Shown here in pieces: positions 27,606 through 35,859 of a stretch of 64,000 nucleotides of DNA. Under the pieces are notes generated by a model. It ran no database searches and was not told the origin of the DNA. It worked only from the letters and a program-made list of their open reading frames with translations. This DNA comes from an uncultured Candidatus Melainabacteria bacterium. Lineage in GTDB: Bacteria; Cyanobacteriota; Vampirovibrionia; Gastranaerophilales; Gastranaerophilaceae. Each line of letters opens with the position of its first letter. Position 1 is the first letter of the stretch. A program made the position numbers and the translations under genes. The DNA lies in NCBI GenBank assembly GCA_947525005.1, contig CANNUY010000001.1, positions 409,143 to 473,142 on the forward strand. The letters are read 5' to 3'.

Positions 27606-27628
27606 TATTTAATATATTTATAACTTGA

Positions 27629-28024
27629 TTAAATATGTATTCCACATCTTGGACCAAGTTCTTCAAATGTGCATTCAAAAGATTTACCAGGAGCACCACC
27701 ATTAAAGAACGTAACTATTGCATTTTCTGGATTTTCCATTGATGAGGTAACAAGAATTTTTTGACCGTCTTGTTCAATTATTTTACAAAATGGTTCATTT
27801 CTTGTTGCTTTATATGCTTCTGATGCTACAGCTGAGTTGAGTGATTTGGTAGCTTTTGTTGAGGCGTCATTTAATTTAGTAATTTTAGCTGATTGGCTAG
27901 TAGCAGTTTCAGATAATTGAGAGATTTTTTTCTCAATTGTTTTTGCGTGTTGTGGACAATCTTTTGCAACTGTACGAGCAGTATTAACCACGTTTTCAAT
28001 TTTAGTAGGATTGATAGAATTCAT
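27629..28024 (-). CDS. hypothetical protein, helical
   Basis: A 131-residue protein I do not recognise. The first ~85 residues are predicted helical and rich in Lys, Thr, Ser and Ala (IEKKISQLSETATSQ...); the last ~45 look beta-rich (KIIEQDGQKILVTS... and FFNGGAPGKSFECTFEELG). No signal peptide or membrane span. AGAGG with a TTAATT spacer precedes the ATG; the same GGTTAATT-ATG context precedes the gene at 44702, and both begin with MN. Convergent to rpoC2. Confidence 0.6.
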   Translation of the reverse strand: MNSINPTKIENVVNTARTVAKDCPQHAKTIEKKISQLSETATSQSAKITKLNDASTKATKSLNSAVASEAYKATRNEPFCKIIEQDGQKILVTSSMENPENAIVTFFNGGAPGKSFECTFEELGPRCGIHI

Positions 28025-28258
28025 AATTAACCTCTTATAAGATACTTATTTATATATAAAGTAAAATTACGTAAAACAATTGCCATATAATCTGATTGTT
28101 TATAAAAACAATAAAACATTGAAATAATGAAGAAATATTAAGATAATGGCTTAAAAGCTATAATATAAAAGTATTTTACATGTGATGAATTTGCTTGATA
28201 GAGTGCTAATAATATAAAAACAATTATTAAAATATTTTAAAATTATGGTTAAATCGCT

Positions 28259-28296
28259 CTAAAAATGCTTGCATTAGTATTTTTAGCAGATATTAT
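28259..28296 (+). promoter_or_regulatory. promoter with overlapping inverted repeat before infA
   Basis: TTGCAT (28269-28274), 16 bases, TATTAT (28291-28296). An inverted repeat, CTAAAAATGC (28259-28268) and GTATTTTTAG (28277-28286), spans the -35 and spacer. Such placement suits a repressor site. The rest of the 325-base gap (28025-28349) is AT-rich with nothing else recognised. Confidence 0.5.
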
Positions 28297-28349
28297 AGTA
28301 AAAGGCACATAGTATGTGTTAATGTTTAGTCGAAATAAAAGAGGATTAA

Positions 28350-28565
28350 ATGGCAAAAGACGTAATAGAAATAGAAGGTAAGATAATAGAATCAATGCCT
28401 AACGCTATGTTCAGAGTAGAATTAGAAAATGGGCATGAGATTTTAGCTCATATATCAGGTAAAATAAGAAAAAACTTTATTAGAATTTTACCAGGTGATA
28501 GAGTAAAAGTAGAAATGACTCCATATGATTTAACAAAAGGTAGAATTACATTTAGATTAAAATAA
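28350..28565 (+). CDS. infA: translation initiation factor IF-1
   Basis: A 71-residue S1-like OB-fold protein of standard length, with IEGKIIESMPNAMFRVELEN, GHEILAHISGKIRKN and GDRVKVEMTPYDLTKGRI. It binds the ribosomal A site during initiation. Here it starts the ribosomal operon; the usual upstream part (secY, adk, map) is absent and a promoter sits before it. Confidence 0.97.
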   Translation: MAKDVIEIEGKIIESMPNAMFRVELENGHEILAHISGKIRKNFIRILPGDRVKVEMTPYDLTKGRITFRLK

Positions 28566-28624
28566 TGCGAGTAAATAAAAGGTAAAAAGTAAAACAAAAT
28601 TACACAAAAATAAAGGGTAAAAAA

Positions 28625-28738
28625 ATGAAAACAAGATCATCAGTAAAACCTATGTGCGACAAGTGCAAGGTTATCAGAAGAAAAGGCAGAGTAGCAGTTA
28701 TCTGTGAAAACCCAAAACACAAACAAAGACAAGGATAG
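28625..28738 (+). CDS. rpmJ: 50S ribosomal protein L36
   Basis: A 37-residue protein. It has the zinc-ribbon pattern of the C+ form: CDKCKVIRRKGRVAVICENPKH shortened here to its Cys at 11 and 14, Cys at 27 and His at 32, with the usual KHKQRQG end. It is 59 bases after infA, the standard infA-rpmJ-rpsM order. AAGGGT lies upstream of the ATG. Confidence 0.95.
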   Translation: MKTRSSVKPMCDKCKVIRRKGRVAVICENPKHKQRQG

Positions 28739-28977
28739 ATTTTATGTAGAGTGATGGCGAACGAAGTGAGTCTAACTCGAGAAGTAGCGTGAAACTTGTG
28801 AATGACAGTTTATAAAATGAACAAAATGAATAGAGCGTAGCGTGAAGTAATAATCTAGAAGTCCAACCGCAAGACTCTAAAGGGTGGTGGAGAGGAAGTA
28901 TTTAAGCCTCTTAAATAAAAAAATCTAACAACAGGGTGAATATAAATTCGCCAGCCAAAATGAAAAGGAGAAAATAA
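28739..28977 (+). other. long untranslated spacer in the ribosomal operon
   Basis: A 239-base gap between rpmJ and rpsM, unusual for this operon. It has GC-richer phrases such as GGCGAACGAAGTGAGT and GAGCGTAGCGTGAAG, in the style of the dispersed repeats (AGCG(A/T)AGCG..., CGAAGTGA...), and then a purine-rich part leading to AAAAGGAG before rpsM. It may be a decayed repeat copy or a structured leader for ribosomal protein feedback. Confidence 0.4.
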
Positions 28978-29343
28978 ATGGCAAGATTAGTAGGGGTTGA
29001 TTTACCTCGTAACAAAAGAATGGAAGTAGCTCTAACATATATTTATGGTATTGGACCTACTCGTAGTATGAAGATTTTAGAAGCAACTGGTATTTCACCT
29101 GACTTAAGAACAGATGATTTAACAGATGAAGATATTAAACTATTAAGAAACGAACTTTCAAACTATAACATTGAAGGTGACTTAAGACGTGAAGTTTCTA
29201 TGAACATTAAACGTTTACAAGAAATTAACTCATTCAGAGGTATGCGTCACAGAAGAAACTTACCATGCAGAGGTCAAAGAACAAAGACTAACGCAAGAAC
29301 AAGACGTGGTAAGAAAACAGGACCTGTTGCTAAGAAGAAATAG
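28978..29343 (+). CDS. rpsM: 30S ribosomal protein S13
   Basis: A 121-residue protein of normal length. It begins MARLVGVDLPRNKRMEVALT, has the helix-two-turn-helix GIGPTRSMKILEATGI, and ends in the basic tail RGQRTKTNARTRRGKKTG that contacts tRNA. AAAAGGAG precedes the ATG. Confidence 0.98.
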   Translation: MARLVGVDLPRNKRMEVALTYIYGIGPTRSMKILEATGISPDLRTDDLTDEDIKLLRNELSNYNIEGDLRREVSMNIKRLQEINSFRGMRHRRNLPCRGQRTKTNARTRRGKKTGPVAKKK

Positions 29344-29514
29344 CGCGAGTGAGCTGAGGGCGTAGCTCTTTTGCGAAAGTGACAAAGTCACGTTAGCAAA
29401 AAGCGAAGACCCGTTAAACGCGAACGAGCAAGATGAGGATTTTCAAATCCCGCAAATTAGCAACAAAAACTTAGTAAAAGAAATATAAATACTAAAAAAA
29501 TAAAGGATAAGAAA
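29344..29514 (+). other. GC-richer spacer between rpsM and rpsK
   Basis: A 171-base gap with several short inverted repeats (for example GTGACAAAGTCAC and TTTGCGAAAGTG / TTAGCAAAAAGCGAAG). No coding frame. It resembles the spacers at 28739 and 21869 in composition and may be another decayed repeat or RNA leader. Confidence 0.35.
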
Positions 29515-29901
29515 ATGGCAAGACCACAAAAAACAAAAAGAAAAGAAAAGAAGAATGTATTGCAAGGTGTAGTACATATCCAATCTACTTTTAATAACAC
29601 AATTGTTACATCAACAGATACTCAAGGAAATGCAATTGCTTGGGCAACAGCTGGTGCAACAGGTTTTAAAGGTGCTAGAAAGGGTACTCCATTTGCAGCA
29701 CAATCAGCAGCTGAATTAGTTGCAAAAAAATCAATTGACCAAGGTATGAAAAAAGTTGAAGTTTATATCAAGGGACCTGGTTCTGGACGTGAAACAGCTA
29801 TCAGAGCTATTCAAGCAGCAGGACTAGAAATCACATTGATTAAGGACGTTACACCTATTCCACATAATGGTTGTCGTCCACCTAAGAAAAGACGTGTTTA
29901 A
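29515..29901 (+). CDS. rpsK: 30S ribosomal protein S11
   Basis: A 128-residue protein matching S11: GVVHIQSTFNNTIVTSTD, ATGFKGARKGTPFAAQSAAE, KGPGSGRETAIRAIQAAGLE and the highly conserved end DVTPIPHNGCRPPKKRRV. It sits on the platform of the small subunit near the Shine-Dalgarno helix. Confidence 0.98.
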   Translation: MARPQKTKRKEKKNVLQGVVHIQSTFNNTIVTSTDTQGNAIAWATAGATGFKGARKGTPFAAQSAAELVAKKSIDQGMKKVEVYIKGPGSGRETAIRAIQAAGLEITLIKDVTPIPHNGCRPPKKRRV

Positions 29902-30017
29902 TTTTGTGCAATATTTATTGCAAATGATTTTAACCGTTGAAATTTAAGTAATACAATCGGTGAGAGCTCGCAAGAGTCATAGGTGCCTCACCACAAGAAA
30001 AAAGGAGAACTAACTGT
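29902..30017 (+). promoter_or_regulatory. possible structured leader of rpsD
   Basis: The 116-base gap before rpsD has TGCAAT...ATTGCA and a long-range GGTGAG / CTCACC pairing that encloses AGCTCGCAAGAGT, ending just before AAAAAAGGAG. S4 often represses its own operon by binding such leaders; here that is inference from position and folding only. Confidence 0.35.
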
Positions 30018-30620
30018 ATGGCTAGATATACAGGACCTACAAATAAATTATTCCGTAACTACGGTGTAAAAGATTTATCAAATAGAAAGTTGACTTCTTC
30101 TATGAGACAAAGTGCTTCAGGTCAGCACGGTGCAGTAAGAAAAAAACTTTCTGAATATGCTATTCATTTGAATGAAAAGCAAAAAATAAGAATGACTTAC
30201 TTAGTAAGTGAAAAACAATTCGCAAAATATTACAATGAAGCAGCTAGAAGAAAAGGTGTTACAGGTACTATTTTGTTACAAATCCTAGAATCTCGTTTAG
30301 ACAACGTTTTATTCAGAGCTGGTTTTGGTGTTACTCGTAAGCAAACAAGACAAATCGTTAATCACGGTCACGTTCTTGTTAACGGTAAGAAAGTAGATAT
30401 TCCATCTTACCTAGTAAAAACTGGTGACGTTATAACAGTTAAAACTAAAAGTTCAGAATTCTTGAAAACAGTTATGTCAGCTATAGATTTATCTTGTGCT
30501 CCTGCTTGGATTACTGTTGATGCTGAAGCATTAAAAGTAACATTCGACAGAGTTCCTGCAAGAGAAGAATTAGATCCTGACTTCAAGGAACAATTAGTAA
30601 TTGAGTATTATTCTAAGTAA
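30018..30620 (+). CDS. rpsD: 30S ribosomal protein S4
   Basis: A 200-residue S4 with the S4 RNA-binding domain (LESRLDNVLFRAGFGVTRKQ, then RQIVNHGHVLVNGKKVDIPS). The N-terminus lacks the zinc-binding cysteines of the C+ form. The end reads EELDPDFKEQLVIEYYSK. It is followed 19 bases later by rpoA, the usual order. Confidence 0.98.
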   Translation: MARYTGPTNKLFRNYGVKDLSNRKLTSSMRQSASGQHGAVRKKLSEYAIHLNEKQKIRMTYLVSEKQFAKYYNEAARRKGVTGTILLQILESRLDNVLFRAGFGVTRKQTRQIVNHGHVLVNGKKVDIPSYLVKTGDVITVKTKSSEFLKTVMSAIDLSCAPAWITVDAEALKVTFDRVPAREELDPDFKEQLVIEYYSK

Positions 30621-30639
30621 TCTAAATAGGAGAATTATA

Positions 30640-31644
30640 ATGGATTTAGAAATTAAAACTGTTAATACTGCCACAAGTTCTGATGGCTCACAATATGGTA
30701 AATTTGTAATCAGCCCATTAGAAAGAGGTTTCGGTATAACAATTGGTAACTCTCTAAGAAGAGTATTGTTATCAAGCCTTGAAGGTACAGCAGTTACATC
30801 AGCAAGAATTGAAGGTATTACACACGAATATACAGCAATTCCTGGTGTATTAGAAGATGTAGTTGATGTATTGTTAAACTTTAAAGGTTTATCAATCAAA
30901 ACTGAATCAGCTGAACCACAAGTTTTAAGAATCGATATTGACAAACCTGGTCCTGTATTAGCAAGTGATATTGAATTGCCTGCAGGTGTTAAAATTGTTA
31001 ACCCAGACTGGTTAATTTGTACAATTGCAGAAGGTGGTAGTTTCCACGCAGAAATCACTGTTGAAACAGGTAAGGGATATGTTCCTAATGATGTTCCAAG
31101 AAACAGAGAAGGTGTTGCTATTGATATGTTACCTATCGATGCTACATTCATGCCAATCAAACGTGTTAAATACGATGTAGAAAACACTCGTGTTGGTGAC
31201 TCTATTGATTTTGATAAATTGACTTTAGAAGTATGGTCAAATGGTACAATCGATGTAACTACAGCTGTTTCACAAGCTGCTAACTTGTTGATTGAACATT
31301 TTGTTCAAATCGCTTCTATTTCTGGTCAATCTCCAGTTCTTCCATCTTTTGACAGAGCTATGTCATCATCTGTTATTGAAGATGAAGTTGTTGAGTCAGC
31401 AGAAGAAGAACCATCAATCTCTATTGAAGAATTGGAATTATCTGTAAGAGCTTATAACTGCTTGAAAAGAGCTAGCATAAACTCTATGTCTGAATTATTG
31501 AAGAAATCTGAACATGATTTATTAATCATCAAGAACTTCGGTAAGAAGTCAGCAGATGAAGTAATTGAAAAATTACACGAACACGGATTAGATCTTGCTC
31601 CAAATCCAGAAATGGACGAAGATGGCGTTTTAATCGGTGAATAG
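30640..31644 (+). CDS. rpoA: RNA polymerase subunit alpha
   Basis: A 334-residue alpha subunit. The N-terminal assembly domain is recognisable by LERGFGITIGNSLRRVLLSS and EGITHEYTAIPGVLEDV; the C-terminal domain by IEELELSVRAYNCLKRA and NFGKKSADEVIEKL, the part that contacts UP elements and activators. I use the ATG at 30640, which has AGGAG upstream; an in-frame start at 30601 would lie inside rpsD. Confidence 0.98.
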   Translation: MDLEIKTVNTATSSDGSQYGKFVISPLERGFGITIGNSLRRVLLSSLEGTAVTSARIEGITHEYTAIPGVLEDVVDVLLNFKGLSIKTESAEPQVLRIDIDKPGPVLASDIELPAGVKIVNPDWLICTIAEGGSFHAEITVETGKGYVPNDVPRNREGVAIDMLPIDATFMPIKRVKYDVENTRVGDSIDFDKLTLEVWSNGTIDVTTAVSQAANLLIEHFVQIASISGQSPVLPSFDRAMSSSVIEDEVVESAEEEPSISIEELELSVRAYNCLKRASINSMSELLKKSEHDLLIIKNFGKKSADEVIEKLHEHGLDLAPNPEMDEDGVLIGE

Positions 31645-31683
31645 TTAGAAAATAAATAGTAAATTATATAAGGAAACAAAAAA

Positions 31684-32112
31684 ATGAGACACCAATGTAA
31701 AAAACATACGCTTAGTAAAGCACAAGACCAAAGAAAAGCCTTGTTGCGTTCATTGGCTACCGAACTTTTTGTTCATGGTGAAATAAAAACTACTATGTCT
31801 AGAGCAAAAGCTCTTAAACCATACGCAGAAGGATTAATCACTTTGGCAAAGAAAGGTGACTTGAACTCAAGAAGACAAGCTGCTAAGTTCATTTTTGACA
31901 AAGAAACAGGAAAATATATGGATGTTGAAACAGCAGAAGTATTCGAAAAACAAGAAGAAGGTAAAAAACTTATCTCTCAAACTGTTTTGAGAAAGTTGTT
32001 CAGCACAATTAGCAAAGAATATTCTGAACGTAACGGTGGTTATACAAGAATATTCAGATTACCACCTAGACGTGGTGATGCTACAGAAATGGCATTGATT
32101 CAATTGGTATAA
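31684..32112 (+). CDS. rplQ: 50S ribosomal protein L17
   Basis: A 142-residue L17. It shows the conserved HRKALLRSLATELF-like start, here QRKALLRSLATELFVHGEI, KTTMSRAKALKPYAE, and GGYTRIFRLPPRRGDATEMA near the end. It is a little longer than the 116-residue core owing to a middle segment around KYMDVETAEVFEKQEEGK. Confidence 0.97.
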   Translation: MRHQCKKHTLSKAQDQRKALLRSLATELFVHGEIKTTMSRAKALKPYAEGLITLAKKGDLNSRRQAAKFIFDKETGKYMDVETAEVFEKQEEGKKLISQTVLRKLFSTISKEYSERNGGYTRIFRLPPRRGDATEMALIQLV

Positions 32113-32115
32113 TTG

Positions 32116-32943
32116 ATGAGATATGCCTTTCAAGTCCAGTATGTTGGTAAGAACTATGCGGGTAGCCAAATTCAGTTTGAAAATGGTGAACAAATAGTTA
32201 CACCAACAATACAGGGTGAACTTGAAAAAGCACTTTGTACTTTGATATTCGCTAAAAAGTGTAAGTATACACAAAATCTTCATGAAGATTTATCAAATGA
32301 TAATTTTGTTGAAGATAAGCGAAAAAATAATAGACCTATAAAAACAGTCTTTTCTGGAAGAACTGATAGAGGTGTAAATTCATTAGGACAGGTTGTTCAT
32401 TTTGATATAGATAAAGAAATTGTTGCTTCAAATCTTGTCTATCATATAAATGAGATTTTACCTAGTGATATTTCAATCTCGGATTTGAGGGTTGTATCAC
32501 CTGAGTTTCACGCTCAAAAATCAGCTGTAAGAAGATGGTATCGGTTTGAGTTTATCAATCGTAGATACAAACAAGCTTTTGACGGTGATTTATTAAGAGT
32601 GAAATATCCAATAGATATTAAAAGAATGCAAAAATCTTTGAATTATTTATTAGGTGAACACGATTTTTCAAGTTTTAAGAGCTCCGGAACGCTTAACCCA
32701 AGCAAAGTCTGTATTTTATATAGGGCTGATATCTCTAAGTTAGATGATAAAGTTGTGGTCGATATTGAGGGAAATAGATTTCTTTATAATATGGTCAGAA
32801 CAATTATCGGAACGTTGTTAGAGATTGAGGGACACAACTTAGCACCAGAACATATGAAAGAAGTTTTGGAGGCTAGGGACCGCAGAAAAGCGGGAAGAAC
32901 AGTTAGTCCTTATGGACTTACTTTAATGAAAGTAATGTATTAA
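32116..32943 (+). CDS. truA: tRNA pseudouridine(38-40) synthase
   Basis: A 275-residue TruA. The catalytic aspartate lies in FSGRTDRGVNSLGQVVHFD, and other landmarks are YHINEILPSDISI and FLYNMVRTIIGTLLEIE. It modifies uridines in the anticodon arm. The ATG at 32116 is three bases after the rplQ stop. An extra ~35-residue segment after the N-terminal strand (KKCKYTQNLHEDLSNDNF...) is longer than in most relatives. The rplQ-truA-rplM-rpsI order is common in Firmicutes and Cyanobacteria. Confidence 0.95.
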   Translation: MRYAFQVQYVGKNYAGSQIQFENGEQIVTPTIQGELEKALCTLIFAKKCKYTQNLHEDLSNDNFVEDKRKNNRPIKTVFSGRTDRGVNSLGQVVHFDIDKEIVASNLVYHINEILPSDISISDLRVVSPEFHAQKSAVRRWYRFEFINRRYKQAFDGDLLRVKYPIDIKRMQKSLNYLLGEHDFSSFKSSGTLNPSKVCILYRADISKLDDKVVVDIEGNRFLYNMVRTIIGTLLEIEGHNLAPEHMKEVLEARDRRKAGRTVSPYGLTLMKVMY

Positions 32944-32962
32944 ATTATACGGAGAATAAAGC

Positions 32963-33403
32963 ATGAACAAAACATATTCAGCAAAACCTCTAGAAGTTGA
33001 AAGAAAATGGTATTTGATTGATGCAGAAGGCGAAACATTAGGTCGTCTAGCTGTTAAAATTGCTAACATTTTAAGAGGTAAGAATAAACCTGAATACACT
33101 CCAAACGTAGACACTGGCGATTTCGTTGTTGTTGTAAACGCAGAAAAAGTTGTAGTTTCAGGTAATAAAGAAACTGATAAAATTTATTATCACCACACTG
33201 GTTATCCAGGAGGTTTGAAATCTGCTTCTGTTAAAGAAGTTAGAGAAAAAGATGCAACAAGATTGATTGAAAAAGCAGTAAAAGGTATGTTACAACACAA
33301 TACTTTAGGTGCTCAACAATTTAACAAATTAAAAGTTTATGTTGGACCTGAACACCCACATGCTGCTCAAAAACCAATCGTGATAGAAAAGGAGGCTAAA
33401 TAA
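32963..33403 (+). CDS. rplM: 50S ribosomal protein L13
   Basis: A 146-residue L13 of usual length, with WYLIDAEGETLGRLAVKIA, the RGKNKPEYTPNVDTGDFVVV segment, YYHHTGYPGGLKS and AVKGMLQHNTLG. Its stop overlaps the rpsI start by one base (TAATG), so the pair is coupled. Confidence 0.98.
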   Translation: MNKTYSAKPLEVERKWYLIDAEGETLGRLAVKIANILRGKNKPEYTPNVDTGDFVVVVNAEKVVVSGNKETDKIYYHHTGYPGGLKSASVKEVREKDATRLIEKAVKGMLQHNTLGAQQFNKLKVYVGPEHPHAAQKPIVIEKEAK

Positions 33404-33798
33404 TGGCTAATAACGAAATTATTGCTACAGGTCGTAGAAAAAATTCTATCGCAGTTGTAAAACTTGTAAAAGGTAAAGGTAGAATCTTTGTTAATGGTAA
33501 AACATTAGCTGCATATATTGGTAACAGACCAGCTGTTGAAATGATGATTTATAGACCATTAGTTTTAACTGAAAACCAAGACAAATATGATGTTAAGGTT
33601 AAAGCAGTTGGTGGTGGTATCGTTGGTCAATCTGGTGCTATCAGACACGGTATTGCTAGAGCTTTACTAAAAGCTAACGAAGAATATAAAGCAGTTTTAC
33701 GTTCAGAAGGCTTGTTGACTCGTGACGCAAGAGTTAAAGAACGTAAAAAATATGGTAGAAAAAGAGCTCGTAAGAGATTCCAATTCTCAAAACGTTAA
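33403..33798 (+). CDS. rpsI: 30S ribosomal protein S9
   Basis: A 131-residue S9 with ATGRRKNSIAVVKLVKGKG, GGGIVGQSGAIRHGIARALL and the C-terminal RVKERKKYGRKRARKRFQFS tail ending in KR, which reaches the P site. It closes the ribosomal operon; a terminator follows. Confidence 0.98.
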   Translation: MANNEIIATGRRKNSIAVVKLVKGKGRIFVNGKTLAAYIGNRPAVEMMIYRPLVLTENQDKYDVKVKAVGGGIVGQSGAIRHGIARALLKANEEYKAVLRSEGLLTRDARVKERKKYGRKRARKRFQFSKR

Positions 33799-33860
33799 TA
33801 TATTATTTGCAAGTTATTGGTTTTATTATCAAGAGTTGCAAAAATTACTATATTATGAAA

Positions 33861-33890
33861 ATGGCTTGCAGAAATGCAAGTCATTTTTTA
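33861..33890 (+). terminator. intrinsic terminator of the ribosomal operon
   Basis: ATGGCTTGCA, GAAA loop, TGCAAGTCAT and then TTTTTT: a ten-pair stem with one G-T pair. Confidence 0.9.
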
Positions 33891-33905
33891 TGTTATAATT
33901 AGTTT
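33891..33905 (+). promoter_or_regulatory. extended -10 promoter, predicted leaderless start
   Basis: TG, T, TATAAT (33894-33899), then six bases (TAGTTT) and the ATG at 33906. No ribosome site is present. It begins right after the terminator T run. Confidence 0.55.
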
Positions 33906-34718
33906 ATGAAAACTTATGTAATAACAGGTGCAACATCAGGTATAGGCAAGGCTTTAGTAGAATATTTTTCAAAGGAAAATATTGTTTTTGCGGGTTATCG
34001 AAACGAGGATAAAAAACAAGAACTTTTGGATTATTCAAAGAATATTGTGCCGTTTTATGTAGATTATACAAAACCTGAAACCATAGATGATGCTATAAAA
34101 TTTATTAAATCAAAGACAGATAAAATAGACACATTATTAAATGTTGCAGGTGGAGTTGTTGCAGGTGCTATTGAAAAACTTGATATTTTAGAGTTGCGTA
34201 GGCAGTTTGATATAAATGTGTTTGGAGCTGTTCAGTTTTCACAGGGTCTAGTTGATATTTTAGATAATGGGAAAATTATTAATATAAGTTCTATGTCTAG
34301 TTATGGAATTTATCCATTTATTGCTCCATATTGTGCATCAAAACGTGCGTTAGATATTTTGTTTAATTGTTTCGGTTTAGAAACTAAACGAAATATTAAG
34401 GTTGTATCTGTTAAACCTGGTGTTATAGCAACTCCATTGTGGACTAAGTCTTTAAAAGAAAATGAAAAGACCATTGAAAAATGTTCTGACGGATTTAAAA
34501 ATGAAATAAGTTATATGCAATCAAATGCTAAAAAGAATGAAAAAGCAGGTTTACCAGTAGAAGTTGTTGTTCAAAAGATAGCTAAGATTGATAAACTTGA
34601 CAACCCAAAACCATCTTATTGTATTGGAATTGACTCTCTTGCAACAGCTATTATATCAAGACTTCCACAATCTTTGTTGAACAAGATTATAAAATTAAAG
34701 TTGAAAAGAATTAAATAG
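33906..34718 (+). CDS. short-chain dehydrogenase/reductase (SDR)
   Basis: A 270-residue classical SDR. The cofactor motif TGATSGIGK is at residues 7-15, the NVAGG motif (usual NNAG) is near 80, the catalytic Ser is in NISSMSSYG, and the YxxxK pair is in YCASKRAL. The C-terminal part is basic. The acidic or basic residue after the second strand (GYRNEDKK) suits NADP(H). The substrate is unknown. The gene is alone after the ribosomal operon with its own promoter. Confidence 0.9.
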   Translation: MKTYVITGATSGIGKALVEYFSKENIVFAGYRNEDKKQELLDYSKNIVPFYVDYTKPETIDDAIKFIKSKTDKIDTLLNVAGGVVAGAIEKLDILELRRQFDINVFGAVQFSQGLVDILDNGKIINISSMSSYGIYPFIAPYCASKRALDILFNCFGLETKRNIKVVSVKPGVIATPLWTKSLKENEKTIEKCSDGFKNEISYMQSNAKKNEKAGLPVEVVVQKIAKIDKLDNPKPSYCIGIDSLATAIISRLPQSLLNKIIKLKLKRIK

Positions 34719-34739
34719 TCCAAAATCCAACTATTGAAA

Positions 34740-34925
34740 ATGTGTACACAATGTCATATAACATTAACAAAGAAAAAACAATCTGTAAGTGTTCATTTTA
34801 GATGGTCAGAATTTGAGATAGCAAGAGCAAAAAAAATTGCTGCGAAATTGGGTATGCCATATCAAACATATTTAAAATCTACTTTAAAACAAGCTATGGA
34901 TATTGATGAGAAAAAATTTATGTAA
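34740..34925 (+). CDS. small CopG/ribbon-helix-helix-like protein
   Basis: A 61-residue protein. After a CxxC-containing N-terminus, residues ~19-55 read as a ribbon-helix-helix or CopG-antitoxin-type fold (VSVHFRWSEFEIARAKKIAA then GMPYQTYLKSTLKQAMD). Such proteins are usually antitoxins or autorepressors, yet no toxin gene lies beside it. The start is uncertain: TTG at 34734 or ATG at 34740, neither with a clear ribosome site. It follows the SDR gene by 21 bases and may be co-transcribed. Confidence 0.6.
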   Translation: MCTQCHITLTKKKQSVSVHFRWSEFEIARAKKIAAKLGMPYQTYLKSTLKQAMDIDEKKFM

Positions 34926-34936
34926 ATCTATAAACT

Positions 34937-34968
34937 AAAAAGTTCTAACATATTGTTAGAACTTTTTA
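34937..34968. terminator. bidirectional intrinsic terminator
   Basis: AAAAAGTTCTAACA, a three-base loop and TGTTAGAACTTTTT. A and T runs on both sides let it end both the plus-strand SDR/CopG unit and the minus-strand tonB-exbBD unit. Confidence 0.85.
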
Positions 34969-34991
34969 TAAATATAATTATGTAAATTCTC

Positions 34992-35372
34992 TTATAAACC
35001 TTGAACAGAAATACTTGTAATACCTGTACTTCTAGCTGCGTCCATTAGTTTTACGACAGCTCCGTGTTCTGCTTCAGGTTCAGTTGATATCATTAACCCA
35101 TCAGGATAGTTCTGTAGTCGTTCTGTTATTGCGTTTTCTAGTTCTTCAGCAGGAATTTCTGTATCGTCAATAATATATCTGCCATCTGTTGTAACTTGAA
35201 AGTTCATAGTTTTAAATTCTTTATTTTGGGTTTGTTCTTTTACTGCTTGAGGTACAACAAGTTTAAGACCTTGTTGATCCATCATCGGTGCAATAACCAT
35301 CATAATGATTAATAATACCAAAAAGATATCTGTTAATGGTGTAATATTTATCTCGTTAAAACTATCTCTCAT
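34992..35372 (-). CDS. exbD: ExbD/TolR-family protein (second copy)
   Basis: A 126-residue inner-membrane protein with one N-terminal span (about 15-33, DIFLVLLIIMMVIAP). The key membrane aspartate is in NITPLTDIFLVLL. The periplasmic part has the usual DGRYIIDDTEIPAEEL and SIS-VQGL ending. It forms a proton channel with ExbB. It follows the first exbD by 15 bases. Confidence 0.9.
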   Translation of the reverse strand: MRDSFNEINITPLTDIFLVLLIIMMVIAPMMDQQGLKLVVPQAVKEQTQNKEFKTMNFQVTTDGRYIIDDTEIPAEELENAITERLQNYPDGLMISTEPEAEHGAVVKLMDAARSTGITSISVQGL

Positions 35373-35387
35373 TTTTGTATCCTGACT

Positions 35388-35843
35388 TTATTGAATTTGC
35401 TGAGTTTGTTCGTTTTCTTCAAGCATTTTTTGAGTCTTTTTAGCAAGTGGTTCACCTGCAACAACAAGTTTCTTGTATTGAGCTTCTTGTGCAGCATTCA
35501 TAATATCCATAATTACACCACTTTTTACTTTTTCATCTGCTCGAACAACTACTTCTTCTTTTTGAACCATTGGTTTGATTTTTTCTAGTTCAACTGCTAA
35601 GTTTTCGATATTTACGTGTTTGTCGTTCAGGTAAACACGACCTTCACGTGTAACAGAAACGGTTGCATTTTTTTCTTCGATAGAAGTACCGTTATTGATT
35701 TCAGGGATTGTTACGTTGTTGTCAACTGACTGGAAAGTTGGAGCAACAACCATCATAATAATTAACAATACCAAGAAAATATCTGTTAATGGTGTTATAT
35801 TTATTTCTGTAAATAATGCGTTTTTACCTGATTTAATAGCCAT
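35388..35843 (-). CDS. exbD: ExbD/TolR-family protein (first copy)
   Basis: A 151-residue ExbD with the same INITPLTDIFLVLLIIMMV membrane segment as the next gene, so the two are paralogues. The periplasmic part (REGRVYLNDKHVNIENLAVE...) is followed by a Gln/Glu-rich tail. Two ExbD copies behind one ExbB are seen in several diderm lineages, where they may mix in one complex. Confidence 0.9.
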   Translation of the reverse strand: MAIKSGKNALFTEINITPLTDIFLVLLIIMMVVAPTFQSVDNNVTIPEINNGTSIEEKNATVSVTREGRVYLNDKHVNIENLAVELEKIKPMVQKEEVVVRADEKVKSGVIMDIMNAAQEAQYKKLVVAGEPLAKKTQKMLEENEQTQQIQ

Positions 35844-35859
35844 TTTTCACCTGTCTTTA

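Noticed and set aside
30594..31187. 197-codon open frame on the minus strand
   Set aside because: It lies wholly opposite rpoA, whose product is certain; it is a shadow frame.
34740..34925. Toxin-antitoxin module
   Set aside because: Only an antitoxin-like protein is present; the neighbours are an SDR enzyme and exbD, with no small toxin frame in between.
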